Shown: piece after piece, positions 9,122 through 17,681 of the stretch
Layout of the letters: every line of letters starts with the position of its first letter
Numbering within the stretch: the stretch's first letter is position 1
From: SG8-4 sp964598225
GTDB taxonomy: Bacteria; Planctomycetota; Phycisphaerae; Sedimentisphaerales; Anaerobacaceae
Direction of reading: 5' to 3'
NCBI GenBank assembly: GCA_964598225.1
Contig: CAZRBG010000001.1
Span: 1 to 64,000 of the forward strand
Length of the DNA stretch: 64,000 nt
Notes under the pieces: generated by a model
The model's database searches: none
What the model was told of the DNA's origin: nothing
The model's input: the letters and a program-made list of their open reading frames with translations, nothing else
Translations under genes and position numbers: made by a program

Positions 9122-10078
9122 CTACTTCTCTATCTTGACAAACATATCGCCGGGCTGGGTTTGGCGGCCGTTGGCGAAGGCTTTGAAATCCATCAGGGGT
9201 GAGCCGGCTGGTTTGATCTTTGTTATTTTCAGGGCGTTTTGGCCGCAGATGACGTACAGGTTTTTGTCGAGCGCGCCGGGCGGCAGACCTTCCGGATTTG
9301 TGGTCTCGACGGGCTCGGCCATTGCTATTTTGGCGCGGATGGATTTGCCGCTTTCTTTCGAGATGTAATTAGCGCAAGCGCCGGGCCAGGGTTGGAGGCC
9401 GCGGATTTTTCTGGCCAGGATTTCTGCCGGTTCGGCGAAATCCAGATAGCCATCTGTCTTTTTCAGCTTTGGCGCCAGGGTCGCTTTCGAATGGTCCTGC
9501 TCGGTGTATGTAGCCGTGCCGGCTTCGATTTTGTCGATTGTGTCAATCAGCAGCGGTGCGGCTAATTCGGCTAATCTGTCGTGGAGGTCCCCGGCTGTTT
9601 CATCTGCCCTGATCTCTGTCTTTGCTTGCGAAAGAACCCGGCCGGCGTCCATTTTCTCGGCCAGAGTAATGATGCTTATGCCGGTCTCGGTTTCGCCGTT
9701 GATGATCGACCAGTTTATCGGAGCGGCACCGCGGTACTTCGGCAGCAACGAAGCATGGACATTGATCGCCCCCTTCGGCGGCAACTTCGTCAGTTCGGTG
9801 CCGATTTTCTGACCAAACGCGATTACCACGATCAGATCGGGCTCGTGATAGGCGATCTTGGCGATTGTCCAAGGCGTATTCACGTTATCCGTCTCAATAA
9901 ACGGCAAGGAATGCTCATCCGCCCAGCTTGCTACCGACGTGGGACGCGGCTTGCGGCCTCTGCCGGCCTGCCGAACTGGCTGAGTTACGATAAACCGCAA
10001 ATTGTGAGCCGACCGCACCAGAGCATTAAGGGATACTACCCCAAGCTCGCCGCTGCCGAGATAAACGATATTCATCAT
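9122..10078 (-). CDS. fmt: Methionyl-tRNA formyltransferase
   Basis: This enzyme formylates initiator Met-tRNA with 10-formyl-tetrahydrofolate. The 318 residues include the N-terminal formyltransferase fold with the catalytic segment INVHASLLPKYRGAAPINW (Asn and His of the active site) and the matching aspartate in KMDAGRV. The basic tRNA-recognition loop AGRGRKPRP lies near residue 40. The C-terminal OB-like domain is present, so the gene is full length. Its ATG overlaps the def stop codon by four bases (ATGA type), which implies translational coupling with the deformylase that later removes the formyl group. Confidence 0.96.
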   Translation of the reverse strand: MMNIVYLGSGELGVVSLNALVRSAHNLRFIVTQPVRQAGRGRKPRPTSVASWADEHSLPFIETDNVNTPWTIAKIAYHEPDLIVVIAFGQKIGTELTKLPPKGAINVHASLLPKYRGAAPINWSIINGETETGISIITLAEKMDAGRVLSQAKTEIRADETAGDLHDRLAELAAPLLIDTIDKIEAGTATYTEQDHSKATLAPKLKKTDGYLDFAEPAEILARKIRGLQPWPGACANYISKESGKSIRAKIAMAEPVETTNPEGLPPGALDKNLYVICGQNALKITKIKPAGSPLMDFKAFANGRQTQPGDMFVKIEK

Positions 10079-10599
10079 TTCTTATTATGTTGTTCCGTCA
10101 GCTTTTTGAGCTGCCGCCGGTGCGAAATCCTGGCGGTTTGGCCCATTCTGTTTACGATGGTCATTCCCTCGATGTGGTCGTATTCGTGCTGGAGAGCTCT
10201 GGCGAAGAGCCCCTCAGCTTTCTCGGTGAACTCGTTTCCGTCGAGATCGGTCGCGGTTACTTCGGCTTCTTTGTAACGTCGAATCTTCGTGTAAATGCCG
10301 GGTACCGACAGGCAGCCTTCCTCATTCGTCACGAGGTCTCCGGACGGCGTAACGGTAGGGTTAATGAAGACCCGAAGGTTTTCTCTGCTGCCGTCGAGCG
10401 ATATTATAAACAGACGCAGGGGCACACCCGCCTGCGGCGCAGCCAGACCGACACCTTTATTCGCCTGCATGATCTCGAACATCTTATCCACAAGCCGGCG
10501 GATGTTGTCATCGATCTTCTCCACAGGCTGAGCCGTGCCGACCAGTACCTCGGATGGATAATGCGTAATTCGGCATTTTTCAATGTTTATATCCGGCAT
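10075..10599 (-). CDS. def: Peptide deformylase
   Basis: This metalloenzyme removes the formyl group from nascent proteins. All three family motifs are present: GVGLAAPQAG, EGCLSVPG (metal-binding Cys) and QHEYDHIEG (the HExxH metal site). The frame is open for 39 more codons upstream, but that part overlaps the TOPRIM-like gene. The ATG before PDINIEKCRITHYP gives the usual N-terminus and a 174-residue product. The start lies 13 bases after the TOPRIM-like gene and the end overlaps fmt by four bases. Its normal neighbour upstream in this operon would be lptB, now separated by two accessory genes. Confidence 0.95.
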   Translation of the reverse strand: MPDINIEKCRITHYPSEVLVGTAQPVEKIDDNIRRLVDKMFEIMQANKGVGLAAPQAGVPLRLFIISLDGSRENLRVFINPTVTPSGDLVTNEEGCLSVPGIYTKIRRYKEAEVTATDLDGNEFTEKAEGLFARALQHEYDHIEGMTIVNRMGQTARISHRRQLKKLTEQHNKK

Positions 10600-10612
10600 A
10601 AATAAAGTTCCA

Positions 10613-11131
10613 TCATATCTTTGACATGAAATAGGCAAAGGATTTGTTCTTTCGTTTAGCTGTCTCCGGATTGAATCTCTTGAGAACCTCAACCATAAAA
10701 TCAATTCTTGAGTCAAATTTGTTGGGAATTAGTTCATTGAATTGCTCTTTGCTGATGTGATCTGTATTGGCGGGAAGGCCAATATCGAGCTGTTTGGAGC
10801 CTCTGTTGTCTAAACCGGCAACATACCAACTTTCAATTTCTAAGACCACTATAAAGACATCAGACGGATCAATCACTTTAGGATAGGTTTTCTGAATGGT
10901 CTTCTTTTTCGCCGACACACAAGGCGATGTATTAATATCCCTGAGGAATATGCAGTCTGCCTTCATTGCTTTGACGGCCCTGAGATAATTCTTAGTCTTC
11001 TCACGTTTCTCACCAGCATACTGCCATGTTTGCACATAGTCGTACTTGCTCTCGAGTATCGCTCTCAGAATCGCATCAAAGAACCTTGTGTCGTCAGGTC
11101 CCTCAAGAAATACGGCTATTCGTTTGTACAT
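10613..11131 (-). CDS. TOPRIM-like/DUF4276-like small protein, partner of AAA ATPase
   Basis: The 172-residue product opens with YKRIAVFLEGPDDTRFF. This resembles the VEG.xDxxFF beginning of TOPRIM-type nucleases and DUF4276 proteins, with Glu10 as the first acidic residue. Further acidic positions follow in IFLRDINTSP (Asp65) and VVLEIESWYVAG, the latter like the ExExW motif of DUF4276. Such proteins are often encoded directly after COG4637-type ATPases, as here (6-base gap), and several such pairs are antiphage systems. No catalytic activity is shown by the sequence alone. Thirteen bases separate it from def. Its codon use seems more AT-rich than the operon around it, consistent with acquisition. 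Confidence 0.6.
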   Translation of the reverse strand: MYKRIAVFLEGPDDTRFFDAILRAILESKYDYVQTWQYAGEKREKTKNYLRAVKAMKADCIFLRDINTSPCVSAKKKTIQKTYPKVIDPSDVFIVVLEIESWYVAGLDNRGSKQLDIGLPANTDHISKEQFNELIPNKFDSRIDFMVEVLKRFNPETAKRKNKSFAYFMSKI

Positions 11132-11137
11132 GGCCCG

Positions 11138-12394
11138 TTACGTCCACCACAAGTTCTGCGTGAATATATCATCGAGACCCAATTCATTCTCAAGAAATAT
11201 TTTCACTTCTTCTTTCTCGTTCGGTCTGGATAAGATGGAGAATCCTTCCTTATTCCGACTGACAAGTAATAGATTATCCAAACCAGCGTGTTTGACGACT
11301 TCGGGGCTGTGAGTCGTCACAATGACTTGCTTGTTCTGGGAAGCATCTTTCATCAACGCCATCAGTCCGGAGATCAGGTGAGGATGAATGTTCCGCTCCG
11401 GTTCCTCGATGATGACCACGTCCTTATCCTCGAAGAACAGCGCGACGATGAGGGCCACCACGTCCAACGTGCCGTCCGACAGCAGGTTGGCGAATAGAGC
11501 ATCGCGGTAATATGTCTCGCGCAGCTTCAGGAGGATGGACGTTCCCATATAGGGCGTTGTCCCGAGCTTCTGGGCGAACGGGAGCATGTAGCAGAGGAGA
11601 TTGTGTAACTTCCGGCTCTTCTCGGTATCGGCGCGAATCTGTTTGATGATAAGGGCAAGGTTCTCACCGTTTTCATCAAGCGATGTTCTCCCTGACATGT
11701 CGTGTGGTCTCTTGACCACCCGTGGATCTATGTCATAAACACCCACCTGCCCACAAGGGCTATTCTCTAATGGCCCAATCCAACCGAATAAGGAGCGATG
11801 TATCAGCAAGGTATTCGGCGGCCAATGCTCCACCATTGCAGAAAGTGCCTCCAAATGCTGACGAGGCGTATAGATTGCGCTGCGGGGCGCGAATGCTCCT
11901 TCCCGCTTGACCCGGTCCACTACATCTTGTGGCCCGATCTCGAGTTTTCGCTTGCGCCCAGACATGGGGATATCAAGCGTCATTTCTATATCTTCGTCGC
12001 CTATACTGGTTCGCAGCTTTTGTGTGAAATGATCATTCTCAATGAGTATTCCATCTGGAGGATTTGTGATCTGAAGAGAGAAATCGTAGGATGTCTCATG
12101 CACTTGCATATTCACCCATCCACCTCCCCAAGGCGTCTGACGGTCAGATATCAATCGCATCCTCAACGATCCAGAAGAACCGAGTCTTTTATTTAGAATT
12201 GAGTCCCGTCCACCGTGAAGGGAAATCGCATCATTGAGATTGTCCTCTTCAAGGGTTCTCAGAAAACGGAAAATTTCCACGAAGTTCGACTTTCCTGCTG
12301 CGTTTGCACCGATGACTACGTTGAAATTACCCAGGTTGAGGTCGAGGTCTTTGAAGCTCTTAAAGTTCGATACTTTGATGTTCGTTATGGCCAT
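11138..12394 (-). CDS. AAA family ATPase (COG4637/RloA-like, SMC-type head)
   Basis: The 418-residue protein has the split ABC/SMC-type ATPase fold. The N-terminus is ITNIKVSNFKSFKDLDLNLG, followed by Walker A VIGANAAGKSN. A middle region has no motif I recognise. The signature-like LLSDGTLDVVALIVALF, Walker B VVIIEEPERNIHPHL and H-loop TTHSPEVV follow in order. This is the AAA_21/AAA_15 layout found in OLD-, PARIS- and RloA-type proteins. The nuclease domain of OLD proteins is missing, but the next gene may supply it. The ATG at 12394 has GAGG upstream and starts 7 bases after the lptB stop; nine extra codons open upstream lie in lptB. Coupling with a small TOPRIM-like protein suggests a defence or stress-response module; this is inference. 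Confidence 0.8.
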   Translation of the reverse strand: MAITNIKVSNFKSFKDLDLNLGNFNVVIGANAAGKSNFVEIFRFLRTLEEDNLNDAISLHGGRDSILNKRLGSSGSLRMRLISDRQTPWGGGWVNMQVHETSYDFSLQITNPPDGILIENDHFTQKLRTSIGDEDIEMTLDIPMSGRKRKLEIGPQDVVDRVKREGAFAPRSAIYTPRQHLEALSAMVEHWPPNTLLIHRSLFGWIGPLENSPCGQVGVYDIDPRVVKRPHDMSGRTSLDENGENLALIIKQIRADTEKSRKLHNLLCYMLPFAQKLGTTPYMGTSILLKLRETYYRDALFANLLSDGTLDVVALIVALFFEDKDVVIIEEPERNIHPHLISGLMALMKDASQNKQVIVTTHSPEVVKHAGLDNLLLVSRNKEGFSILSRPNEKEEVKIFLENELGLDDIFTQNLWWT

Positions 12395-12401
12395 AAGATC
12401 C

Positions 12402-13154
12402 TCATACGTTGTCGAACTCATCTCCGGTGAATGTGTTGCCGAGATAGGATTTTCTGACCAGCTCGTTTCGGATGATCTCGGCGGGCGAGCCGGTTCCTAT
12501 CACGTTGCCGTGATCGATTATATATGCTTTGTCGACCACCTCAAGCGTCCTCTCGACGTTGTGATCGGTAACGAGAATGCTGACGCCGGAGGCGACGAGC
12601 CGGCGAATTTCTTCCTGTAAGTCCTGAACCGCTATCGGATCGACGCCGCTGAAAGGCTCATCGAGAAGCACAAGCGAGGGATTAGTAACCATCGCGCGTG
12701 CGATTTCGAGCTTTCTCCGCTCGCCTCCCGAGAGGAACCGTCCCTGGCTTTTGGCGACCTCGGTCAGTGCGAAACGTTCGATGAGCATATCGGCCCGGCG
12801 ATTGCGCTCGGCCCTGGTGATCGACATGGTCTCTAAGATCGCGTAGAGATTGTCCCGGACGCTCAGCCGCTGGAATATGCTCGGCTCCTGCGAGAGATAT
12901 CCTATCCCCAGGCGGGCCCGCTTGTACATCGGCAGCTTGGTGATATCCCGGCCCTCGAAGACAACCGAACCGGCGTTGGGCGTGACCATACCCATAATCA
13001 TTCTAAAGGACGTAGTTTTTCCCGCTCCGTTTCGACCGAGCAGTCCCACGATACTGCGATGCTCAATGGCTATGGAGACCCCGTTGACGACGATCCTGCC
13101 TGAGTATCGTTTCTTCAACTGGCGGGTTTCAAGAAGAATATTGTCCTTGCTCAT
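12402..13154 (-). CDS. lptB: LPS export ABC transporter ATP-binding protein LptB
   Basis: This ATPase powers extraction of lipopolysaccharide from the inner membrane with LptFG. The 250 residues contain Walker A GLLGRNGAGKTTSF, the ABC signature SGGERRKLEIARA, Walker B LVLLDEPFSGVDPIAV and the H-loop LVTDHNVERTLEVVD. GYLSQEPSIFQRLSVRDNL around the Q-loop is typical of LptB. Start at 13154 gives the family N-terminus; an upstream in-frame ATG (13208) would add a basic, non-conserved extension. lptA and lptC do not lie next to it. It heads the operon continuing through the ATPase/TOPRIM-like pair to def, fmt and rsmB. A Gram-negative outer membrane is implied. Confidence 0.93.
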   Translation of the reverse strand: MSKDNILLETRQLKKRYSGRIVVNGVSIAIEHRSIVGLLGRNGAGKTTSFRMIMGMVTPNAGSVVFEGRDITKLPMYKRARLGIGYLSQEPSIFQRLSVRDNLYAILETMSITRAERNRRADMLIERFALTEVAKSQGRFLSGGERRKLEIARAMVTNPSLVLLDEPFSGVDPIAVQDLQEEIRRLVASGVSILVTDHNVERTLEVVDKAYIIDHGNVIGTGSPAEIIRNELVRKSYLGNTFTGDEFDNV

Positions 13155-13368
13155 ACTGCTTCTCTTATTCTTTGGAAAACTCCTTCTATTACCTTTCTTT
13201 TGAGGCATTATAACAACGGCAGCGCCGGGGGCAAACAAATAAGACCTCTGTCAACCTCGGGCACTCCGGGCGAGAAAAGCTGATAAAACTTCTGGCTTTT
13301 CGATCTGATTTCTGCTATTAGTAGTCTCTTTATTGACTTAAGAAGCTGATTTTACGCAAAGGGCATGA

Positions 13369-14145
13369 ATGTTTGCTATCATAAGCGATATACACTCGAA
13401 TATCGAGGCTTTGAGCGTAGTTCTTGCCGATATAGAAAAGCGCGGCATCGAGACGATCTACTGTTTGGGTGACGTGGTAGGATACGGCCCGAACCCTAAG
13501 GAATGCCTCGATCTGATTATCGAAAAGAGTAAGTGGTGCGTCCTCGGCAATCACGACTACGCCGTTTTTTATGAGCCGACTAATTTCAACTACGGCGCGG
13601 AACAGGCAAGTTTCTGGACCCGGGATGTTCTGGAAACCGAGACCGAAGAGAAACACCGCAACAGGCGCTGGAGCTTCCTCGGAGGCCTGCCGATGCGGCG
13701 GACGCTCGAGACAAAACTCGGTGAGACCTCGACAACGATTGATTTCATCCACGCCTCGCCGCGAAGGCCTATCAACGAGTACATCTTTCCCGACGACGTA
13801 TACACCAATCCGCTGAAAGTCCGCGTGCTGTTCGAGCGGATAAATCACATCTGCTTCGTCGGTCATACTCACATGCCGGGCGTTTTTCTCGACGAGCCGG
13901 ACTTTTATCTGCCCGCCGAACTCGGCGACGTGTATCCCATCATCGACGGTGAAAAAGCGATTATTAACATCGGTTCGGTCGGCCAGCCGAGAGACAAGGA
14001 CAACCGGGCCAGCTACATCTATGCGGACGAAAACAAAATCCACTTCGTCAGGCTCGAATACGATTTCAAAACCACGATGAAGAAAATCAAGGCGATAGAC
14101 GATCTGGACAACTTCCACGCAGAGCGGCTGGAAAGCGGAAGGTAA
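13369..14145 (+). CDS. Metallophosphoesterase (YfcE/MJ0936-like)
   Basis: The 258-residue protein has the calcineurin-like phosphoesterase metal motifs in order: SDIHSN, GDVVGYGP, GNHDYA, and GHTHMPG, with a further metal histidine region between. The architecture matches a family of bacterial phosphodiesterases without a secretion signal, so it is probably cytoplasmic. The substrate cannot be read from the sequence. An AAAGGG lies about six bases before the ATG. It is divergent from lptB and lies 18 bases upstream of yidC on the same strand, so it may be co-transcribed with yidC and mnmE. Confidence 0.88.
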   Translation: MFAIISDIHSNIEALSVVLADIEKRGIETIYCLGDVVGYGPNPKECLDLIIEKSKWCVLGNHDYAVFYEPTNFNYGAEQASFWTRDVLETETEEKHRNRRWSFLGGLPMRRTLETKLGETSTTIDFIHASPRRPINEYIFPDDVYTNPLKVRVLFERINHICFVGHTHMPGVFLDEPDFYLPAELGDVYPIIDGEKAIINIGSVGQPRDKDNRASYIYADENKIHFVRLEYDFKTTMKKIKAIDDLDNFHAERLESGR

Positions 14146-14163
14146 TAAAAGAGACAGGAAATT

Positions 14164-16116
14164 ATGAGAATTTTTTTAACTCTGGTTTTAGTCGTTTACG
14201 TTCTGTTTTGCGGCTGGCTCGTAATCGAGACGGGGCTGTTCGACAGATCGTTGCAGAACGAAGGGGCCTTTATACCTCTGCAACAGACGACGACCACTGA
14301 TTCACCGGAAGCCGAAAAAGAACCGCCGCCGCAAATCCGGCGTGCTCCGACCTCTGAGACTGTTCGCCTGGGAGCCGAAGATGCCGAACCTGCAAGCGTT
14401 GCACTTGGCTCGGTGGACCCTAAGAGCGGCTATAAGTTTCTTTTAGAGCTAAGCTCGAAAGGTGCGGCTGTCGAAAGGGCTATATTCAGCGAATTCGACG
14501 ACCGCGACCCGGAAGAGCCACAGCCTCTGACGATCCTGTCGCCCGTGAACGGCGAGACCATGTCGATGGCAAACAAGGGCTTTGTCATTGATTTCAAAGG
14601 CAAAAAGTACAAACCCCTGCCGATGAACAGATTACACTGGAAAAGCTCCGGCGTTGAAATTGGTCCCGATGGGGCCCAATCGACAACCTTCACAGCGATA
14701 ATTTCGATAGAAGAAACGGGAGAACCCGTTTTCAAGTTGGCCAAGACCTACAAGATATTCCCGGACAGCTACCTGCTTGATTACGACATCGCCGTCGAAA
14801 ACCTCTCGCCTGAAAAGTTGAAAACGAATTTCAGTATAGCCGGACCGGTCGGCCTCGGCAGAGAAGCCTTCAGGACCGACATGAGAAAGATCGTGGCCGG
14901 TTACCGAGACCCCGAGACGAAGCAGGTTGTCAGTTCGAGGCTCGACATGAAAGAACTCGAAAAAGGCGAATCTTTGAAAAGTCCGGGCGGTGAGTTTCTC
15001 TGGGTAGCCGCGACGAGCAAATATTTCGCCGCGATAGTGGTGCCGATTACAGAGGGAGAAAAAAACTGGCTGTCGGACAAAAGGGGACGATTCTACAATC
15101 CCGACCTGGACCCAAGAGCCGACAGCGGGGACGAAACGCTGGGTTTGGATCTGGAGATTGCGCCGAATACTCTGGCGGCAACCGGCCAGTCGGACAGCTC
15201 ACGAACCTACAAGTTTCAGATGTACCTCGGGCCGAAGGACAAGAGCCTGTTCGACAAGAACGAGCTATACAACAGCCTGGCATTTTCCCATACGATAGAT
15301 TTCATGGGCTGCTGTTGTCCGGCGTGGATTATCAAGCCGCTCGCATTCGGTATACTTGCGCTGATGAAGGGGATGCACGGCTTCATACCAAACTACGGCA
15401 TTGTCATCATCATCCTGGTCTTTCTGATGCGGCTGGCGATGCATCCGATCACGAAAAAGAGCCAGGTCTCGATGAGCAAGATGAGCCAATTGGCGCCGAA
15501 GGCCGAAGCGATAAAGAAGAAATACGCCAACAACAAGACCGAGATGAACAAGCAGATGATGGCACTTTACAGGGAGCAGGGCGCCTCGCCGATCATGGGC
15601 TTTCTGCCGATGATGGTGCAGATGCCCATCTGGATCGCTCTCTGGAGCGCGGTCTACGCCAGCATAGATTTGCGAGGCGCCGGATTTCTGCCGTTCTGGA
15701 TTACCGATCTTTCCATGCCGGACGCACTTTTCAGATTCCCGGAATTCTCTCTGCCGCTGTTCGGCAAGCTTAATTCGTTCAATCTGCTGCCGATCATGAT
15801 GGGCGTTGCGTTCTATCTCCAGCAGCGACTTATGCCGACACAGTCGAACGCATCGGCGAATCCACAGATGGCCCAGCAGCAGAAAATGATGAAGATCATG
15901 ATGCCGCTGCTGTTCCCACTGTTCTTGTATAAGGCTCCGTCGGGCGTCAATCTCTACATCATGGCGAGTACTTTTGCCGGCGTGTTCGAGCAGCACGTTA
16001 TACGCAAACATATACGGGAAAAGGAAGAAACCGAGTCTAAGGGAATGGTCCCCGCCACGAGCAAGACCGGCGGCAAAGTCAAGAAGAAGAAACCCAAGCC
16101 GTTCTACAAAACATAG
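14164..16116 (+). CDS. yidC: Membrane protein insertase YidC
   Basis: This insertase helps membrane proteins enter the inner membrane, alone or with SecYEG. The 650 residues comprise an N-terminal transmembrane anchor (RIFLTLVLVVYVLFCGWLV), a large periplasmic domain as in Gram-negative YidC, and the conserved Oxa1 core from about residue 390. The core includes the coiled-coil loop KAEAIKKKYANNKTEMNKQM, and ALYREQGASPIMGFLPMMVQ before the later transmembrane segments. The C-terminus is strongly basic (KVKKKKPKPF), which may aid ribosome binding. mnmE follows directly, an arrangement common in bacteria. Confidence 0.96.
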   Translation: MRIFLTLVLVVYVLFCGWLVIETGLFDRSLQNEGAFIPLQQTTTTDSPEAEKEPPPQIRRAPTSETVRLGAEDAEPASVALGSVDPKSGYKFLLELSSKGAAVERAIFSEFDDRDPEEPQPLTILSPVNGETMSMANKGFVIDFKGKKYKPLPMNRLHWKSSGVEIGPDGAQSTTFTAIISIEETGEPVFKLAKTYKIFPDSYLLDYDIAVENLSPEKLKTNFSIAGPVGLGREAFRTDMRKIVAGYRDPETKQVVSSRLDMKELEKGESLKSPGGEFLWVAATSKYFAAIVVPITEGEKNWLSDKRGRFYNPDLDPRADSGDETLGLDLEIAPNTLAATGQSDSSRTYKFQMYLGPKDKSLFDKNELYNSLAFSHTIDFMGCCCPAWIIKPLAFGILALMKGMHGFIPNYGIVIIILVFLMRLAMHPITKKSQVSMSKMSQLAPKAEAIKKKYANNKTEMNKQMMALYREQGASPIMGFLPMMVQMPIWIALWSAVYASIDLRGAGFLPFWITDLSMPDALFRFPEFSLPLFGKLNSFNLLPIMMGVAFYLQQRLMPTQSNASANPQMAQQQKMMKIMMPLLFPLFLYKAPSGVNLYIMASTFAGVFEQHVIRKHIREKEETESKGMVPATSKTGGKVKKKKPKPFYKT

Positions 16117-16129
16117 CGGATATTGGTTT

Positions 16130-16152
16130 GTAGTGTGGGGCCTTGCCCCAGC
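16130..16152. repeat. Palindromic repeat, family A (GTAGGGTGGGGC type), yidC-mnmE gap
   Basis: This short sequence in the 45-base yidC-mnmE gap has the form GTAGTGTGGGGC-CTT-GCCCCA and folds into a GC-rich hairpin. It belongs to the same family as the double palindrome inside mnmE (16265-16330) and the one after hisC (61258-61309). It occupies the place where an mnmE ribosome site would be expected; none is visible. Confidence 0.6.
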
Positions 16153-16161
16153 GCTCTGACT

Positions 16162-17580
16162 ATGTACGACCTGAACGACACCATCGTAGCCGTTAGTTCT
16201 TCGACCTCTGACAAACGAGTGATCGTTCGCATAACCGGCCCTGAGACGTTCAATATCTGTAGCTGTAGGGTGGGGCTCGCCCCACCAATGGATACACAAG
16301 TCCCTTACGGTGGGGCAAGCCCCACCCTGCATTCTGCCTCTTTAGCTATCGACGATGATCTTGCAATAGATGCCATACTCTATCTCTTTCGTGGGCCAAA
16401 TTCCTACACCGGCGACGACGTAGCTGAAATTCACATCTACACAAATCGCGCTGTCACCGAAGCATTAATCAACAAAATATTATCACGACATTCACATGTT
16501 CGATTGGCCGGTCCGGGTGAATTCACGGCCAGGGCCTACCTTAACGGCAAGATCGACCTCGCCCAGGCCGAAGCCGTCAATGAAATCATCGTCAGCTCCA
16601 ATGAATACCAGCTTTCCGCCGCCGAAAAGCTGCTCGACGGCCGGTTAGGCCAAACAGCAGCAAGCTTGCGCGACGAGCTGATGGATTGCCTCAGCCTGAT
16701 AGAAGCGGGACTGGATTTCAGTGAAGAGGACGTAGAATTCATCTCCCGCCCAGAGGCAATCCGCAGACTCAGCGGAATCAGAGACCGGCTCGAACAGTTG
16801 CTCGACGGCAGCATTGGTTGCGAATCGCTGGTCGATCTGCCATCAGTAGGAATCGCCGGAGCACCCAATGCAGGCAAAAGCAGCCTGCTCAACGCTCTGC
16901 TCGGCCGGGAAAGAAGCATCGTTTCGCCGCAGCACAAAACCACAAGAGACGTGCTTTCCGGCCTGTGGACTCTGCCGCATTGTGAGTGCGTGTTGTTCGA
17001 CTGCGCCGGCCTGCTCACTTCGACCGATAATATACTCGATGAACTCGCACAGCAAGCGGCTATCGAGGCACTGCGTAACAGCGAAATCGTAATTTTTTGC
17101 GCCGATATTTCAAAACATGACTGGCACGAAGACGTCGCCATCCGAACAATTATAGAATGCAAAGTCCTAATACCTGTGGCCACCAAGCGTGACTTACTCG
17201 ACGGCGAGACTCAGACAGAAAGGCTTGCCGAGCTGAATGAAATTCTCGGGGAGGGTTTCATCCCCGTTTCCTCGCTGACAGGCAGTGGCATTGAGCTGCT
17301 GCGGAGCACAATCGACAAAAAGCTGATAGACGAAACGGACGTTCCTCGCGCCGGCACCGTGGCATTGACGGCCAGGCACAAAGAGGCCGTTGGCGAAGCG
17401 ATAGAAAATATTGACGGTTCCATCGACGAAATTAAGATGTACAATGACGAGGTCGGCGCGATGATGCTGCGAGCCGCTCATCGGGCCGTTTGCGATCTCG
17501 AATCGGTAGCAGGCGGATCGGTACCCGTCGACGATCAAATATTAGAGCAGATTTTCAGCCGGTTCTGTATAGGAAAATAG
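16162..17580 (+). CDS. mnmE: tRNA uridine-34 5-carboxymethylaminomethyl GTPase MnmE
   Basis: With MnmG, this GTPase modifies the wobble uridine of several tRNAs. The 472 residues comprise an N-terminal folate-binding domain (YLFRGPNSYTGDDVAEIHIY, GPGEFTARAYLNGKIDLAQA), a helical domain and an inserted Ras-like G domain with P-loop GAPNAGKSSLLN, DCAGL (G3) and TKRD (G4). The invariant C-terminal Cys is present in FCIGK. Residues about 35-56 are encoded by a GC-rich palindromic repeat and do not look like any MnmE sequence I know; they replace a variable stretch between the first strand and the conserved GPNSYTG. The ATG at 16162 gives the standard MYDLNDTIVAVSS start; the open frame further upstream is repeat DNA. 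No clear ribosome site is visible. Confidence 0.94.
   Translation: MYDLNDTIVAVSSSTSDKRVIVRITGPETFNICSCRVGLAPPMDTQVPYGGASPTLHSASLAIDDDLAIDAILYLFRGPNSYTGDDVAEIHIYTNRAVTEALINKILSRHSHVRLAGPGEFTARAYLNGKIDLAQAEAVNEIIVSSNEYQLSAAEKLLDGRLGQTAASLRDELMDCLSLIEAGLDFSEEDVEFISRPEAIRRLSGIRDRLEQLLDGSIGCESLVDLPSVGIAGAPNAGKSSLLNALLGRERSIVSPQHKTTRDVLSGLWTLPHCECVLFDCAGLLTSTDNILDELAQQAAIEALRNSEIVIFCADISKHDWHEDVAIRTIIECKVLIPVATKRDLLDGETQTERLAELNEILGEGFIPVSSLTGSGIELLRSTIDKKLIDETDVPRAGTVALTARHKEAVGEAIENIDGSIDEIKMYNDEVGAMMLRAAHRAVCDLESVAGGSVPVDDQILEQIFSRFCIGK
16265..16330. repeat. Family A double palindrome inserted in-frame in mnmE
   Basis: Two near-perfect hairpins, GGTGGGGC-TC-GCCCCACC (16269-16286) and GGTGGGGC-AA-GCCCCACC (16309-16326), lie head to head. 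They are enclosed by an outer inverted repeat, AGGGTGGGGC (16267) against GCCCCACCCT (ending 16328). The element is read through by mnmE without a stop or frameshift and adds about 22 residues rich in Gly, Pro and Val. The same family occurs just upstream of mnmE and at 61258. Confidence 0.85.
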
Positions 17581-17608
17581 AAACCCGTCAGTATTGATTT
17601 TGCATCTT

Positions 17609-17630
17609 GTCATTCCTGTGAAAGTCGGGT
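17609..17630. repeat. Degenerate half-copy of family B repeat
   Basis: TGTCATTCCTGTGAAAGTCGG resembles one arm of the GTCATTCCTGCGAAGGCAGG repeat that is complete at 57231-57299 and 24689-24716. The opposite arm is not present. It lies in the gap between mnmE and the next gene. Confidence 0.4.
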
Positions 17631-17681
17631 ATGTCTCTATCAAGGTTATTGGGGAATAGTTACAAAGAAAGTGAGGGAATC

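Noticed and set aside
13571..14118. Opposite-strand frame across the metallophosphoesterase gene
   Set aside because: All metal motifs are on the plus strand; the minus frame is a shadow.
15265..16332. A 355-codon minus-strand frame
   Set aside because: It is antisense to yidC and mnmE, which are clear; its composition is that of a reverse shadow.
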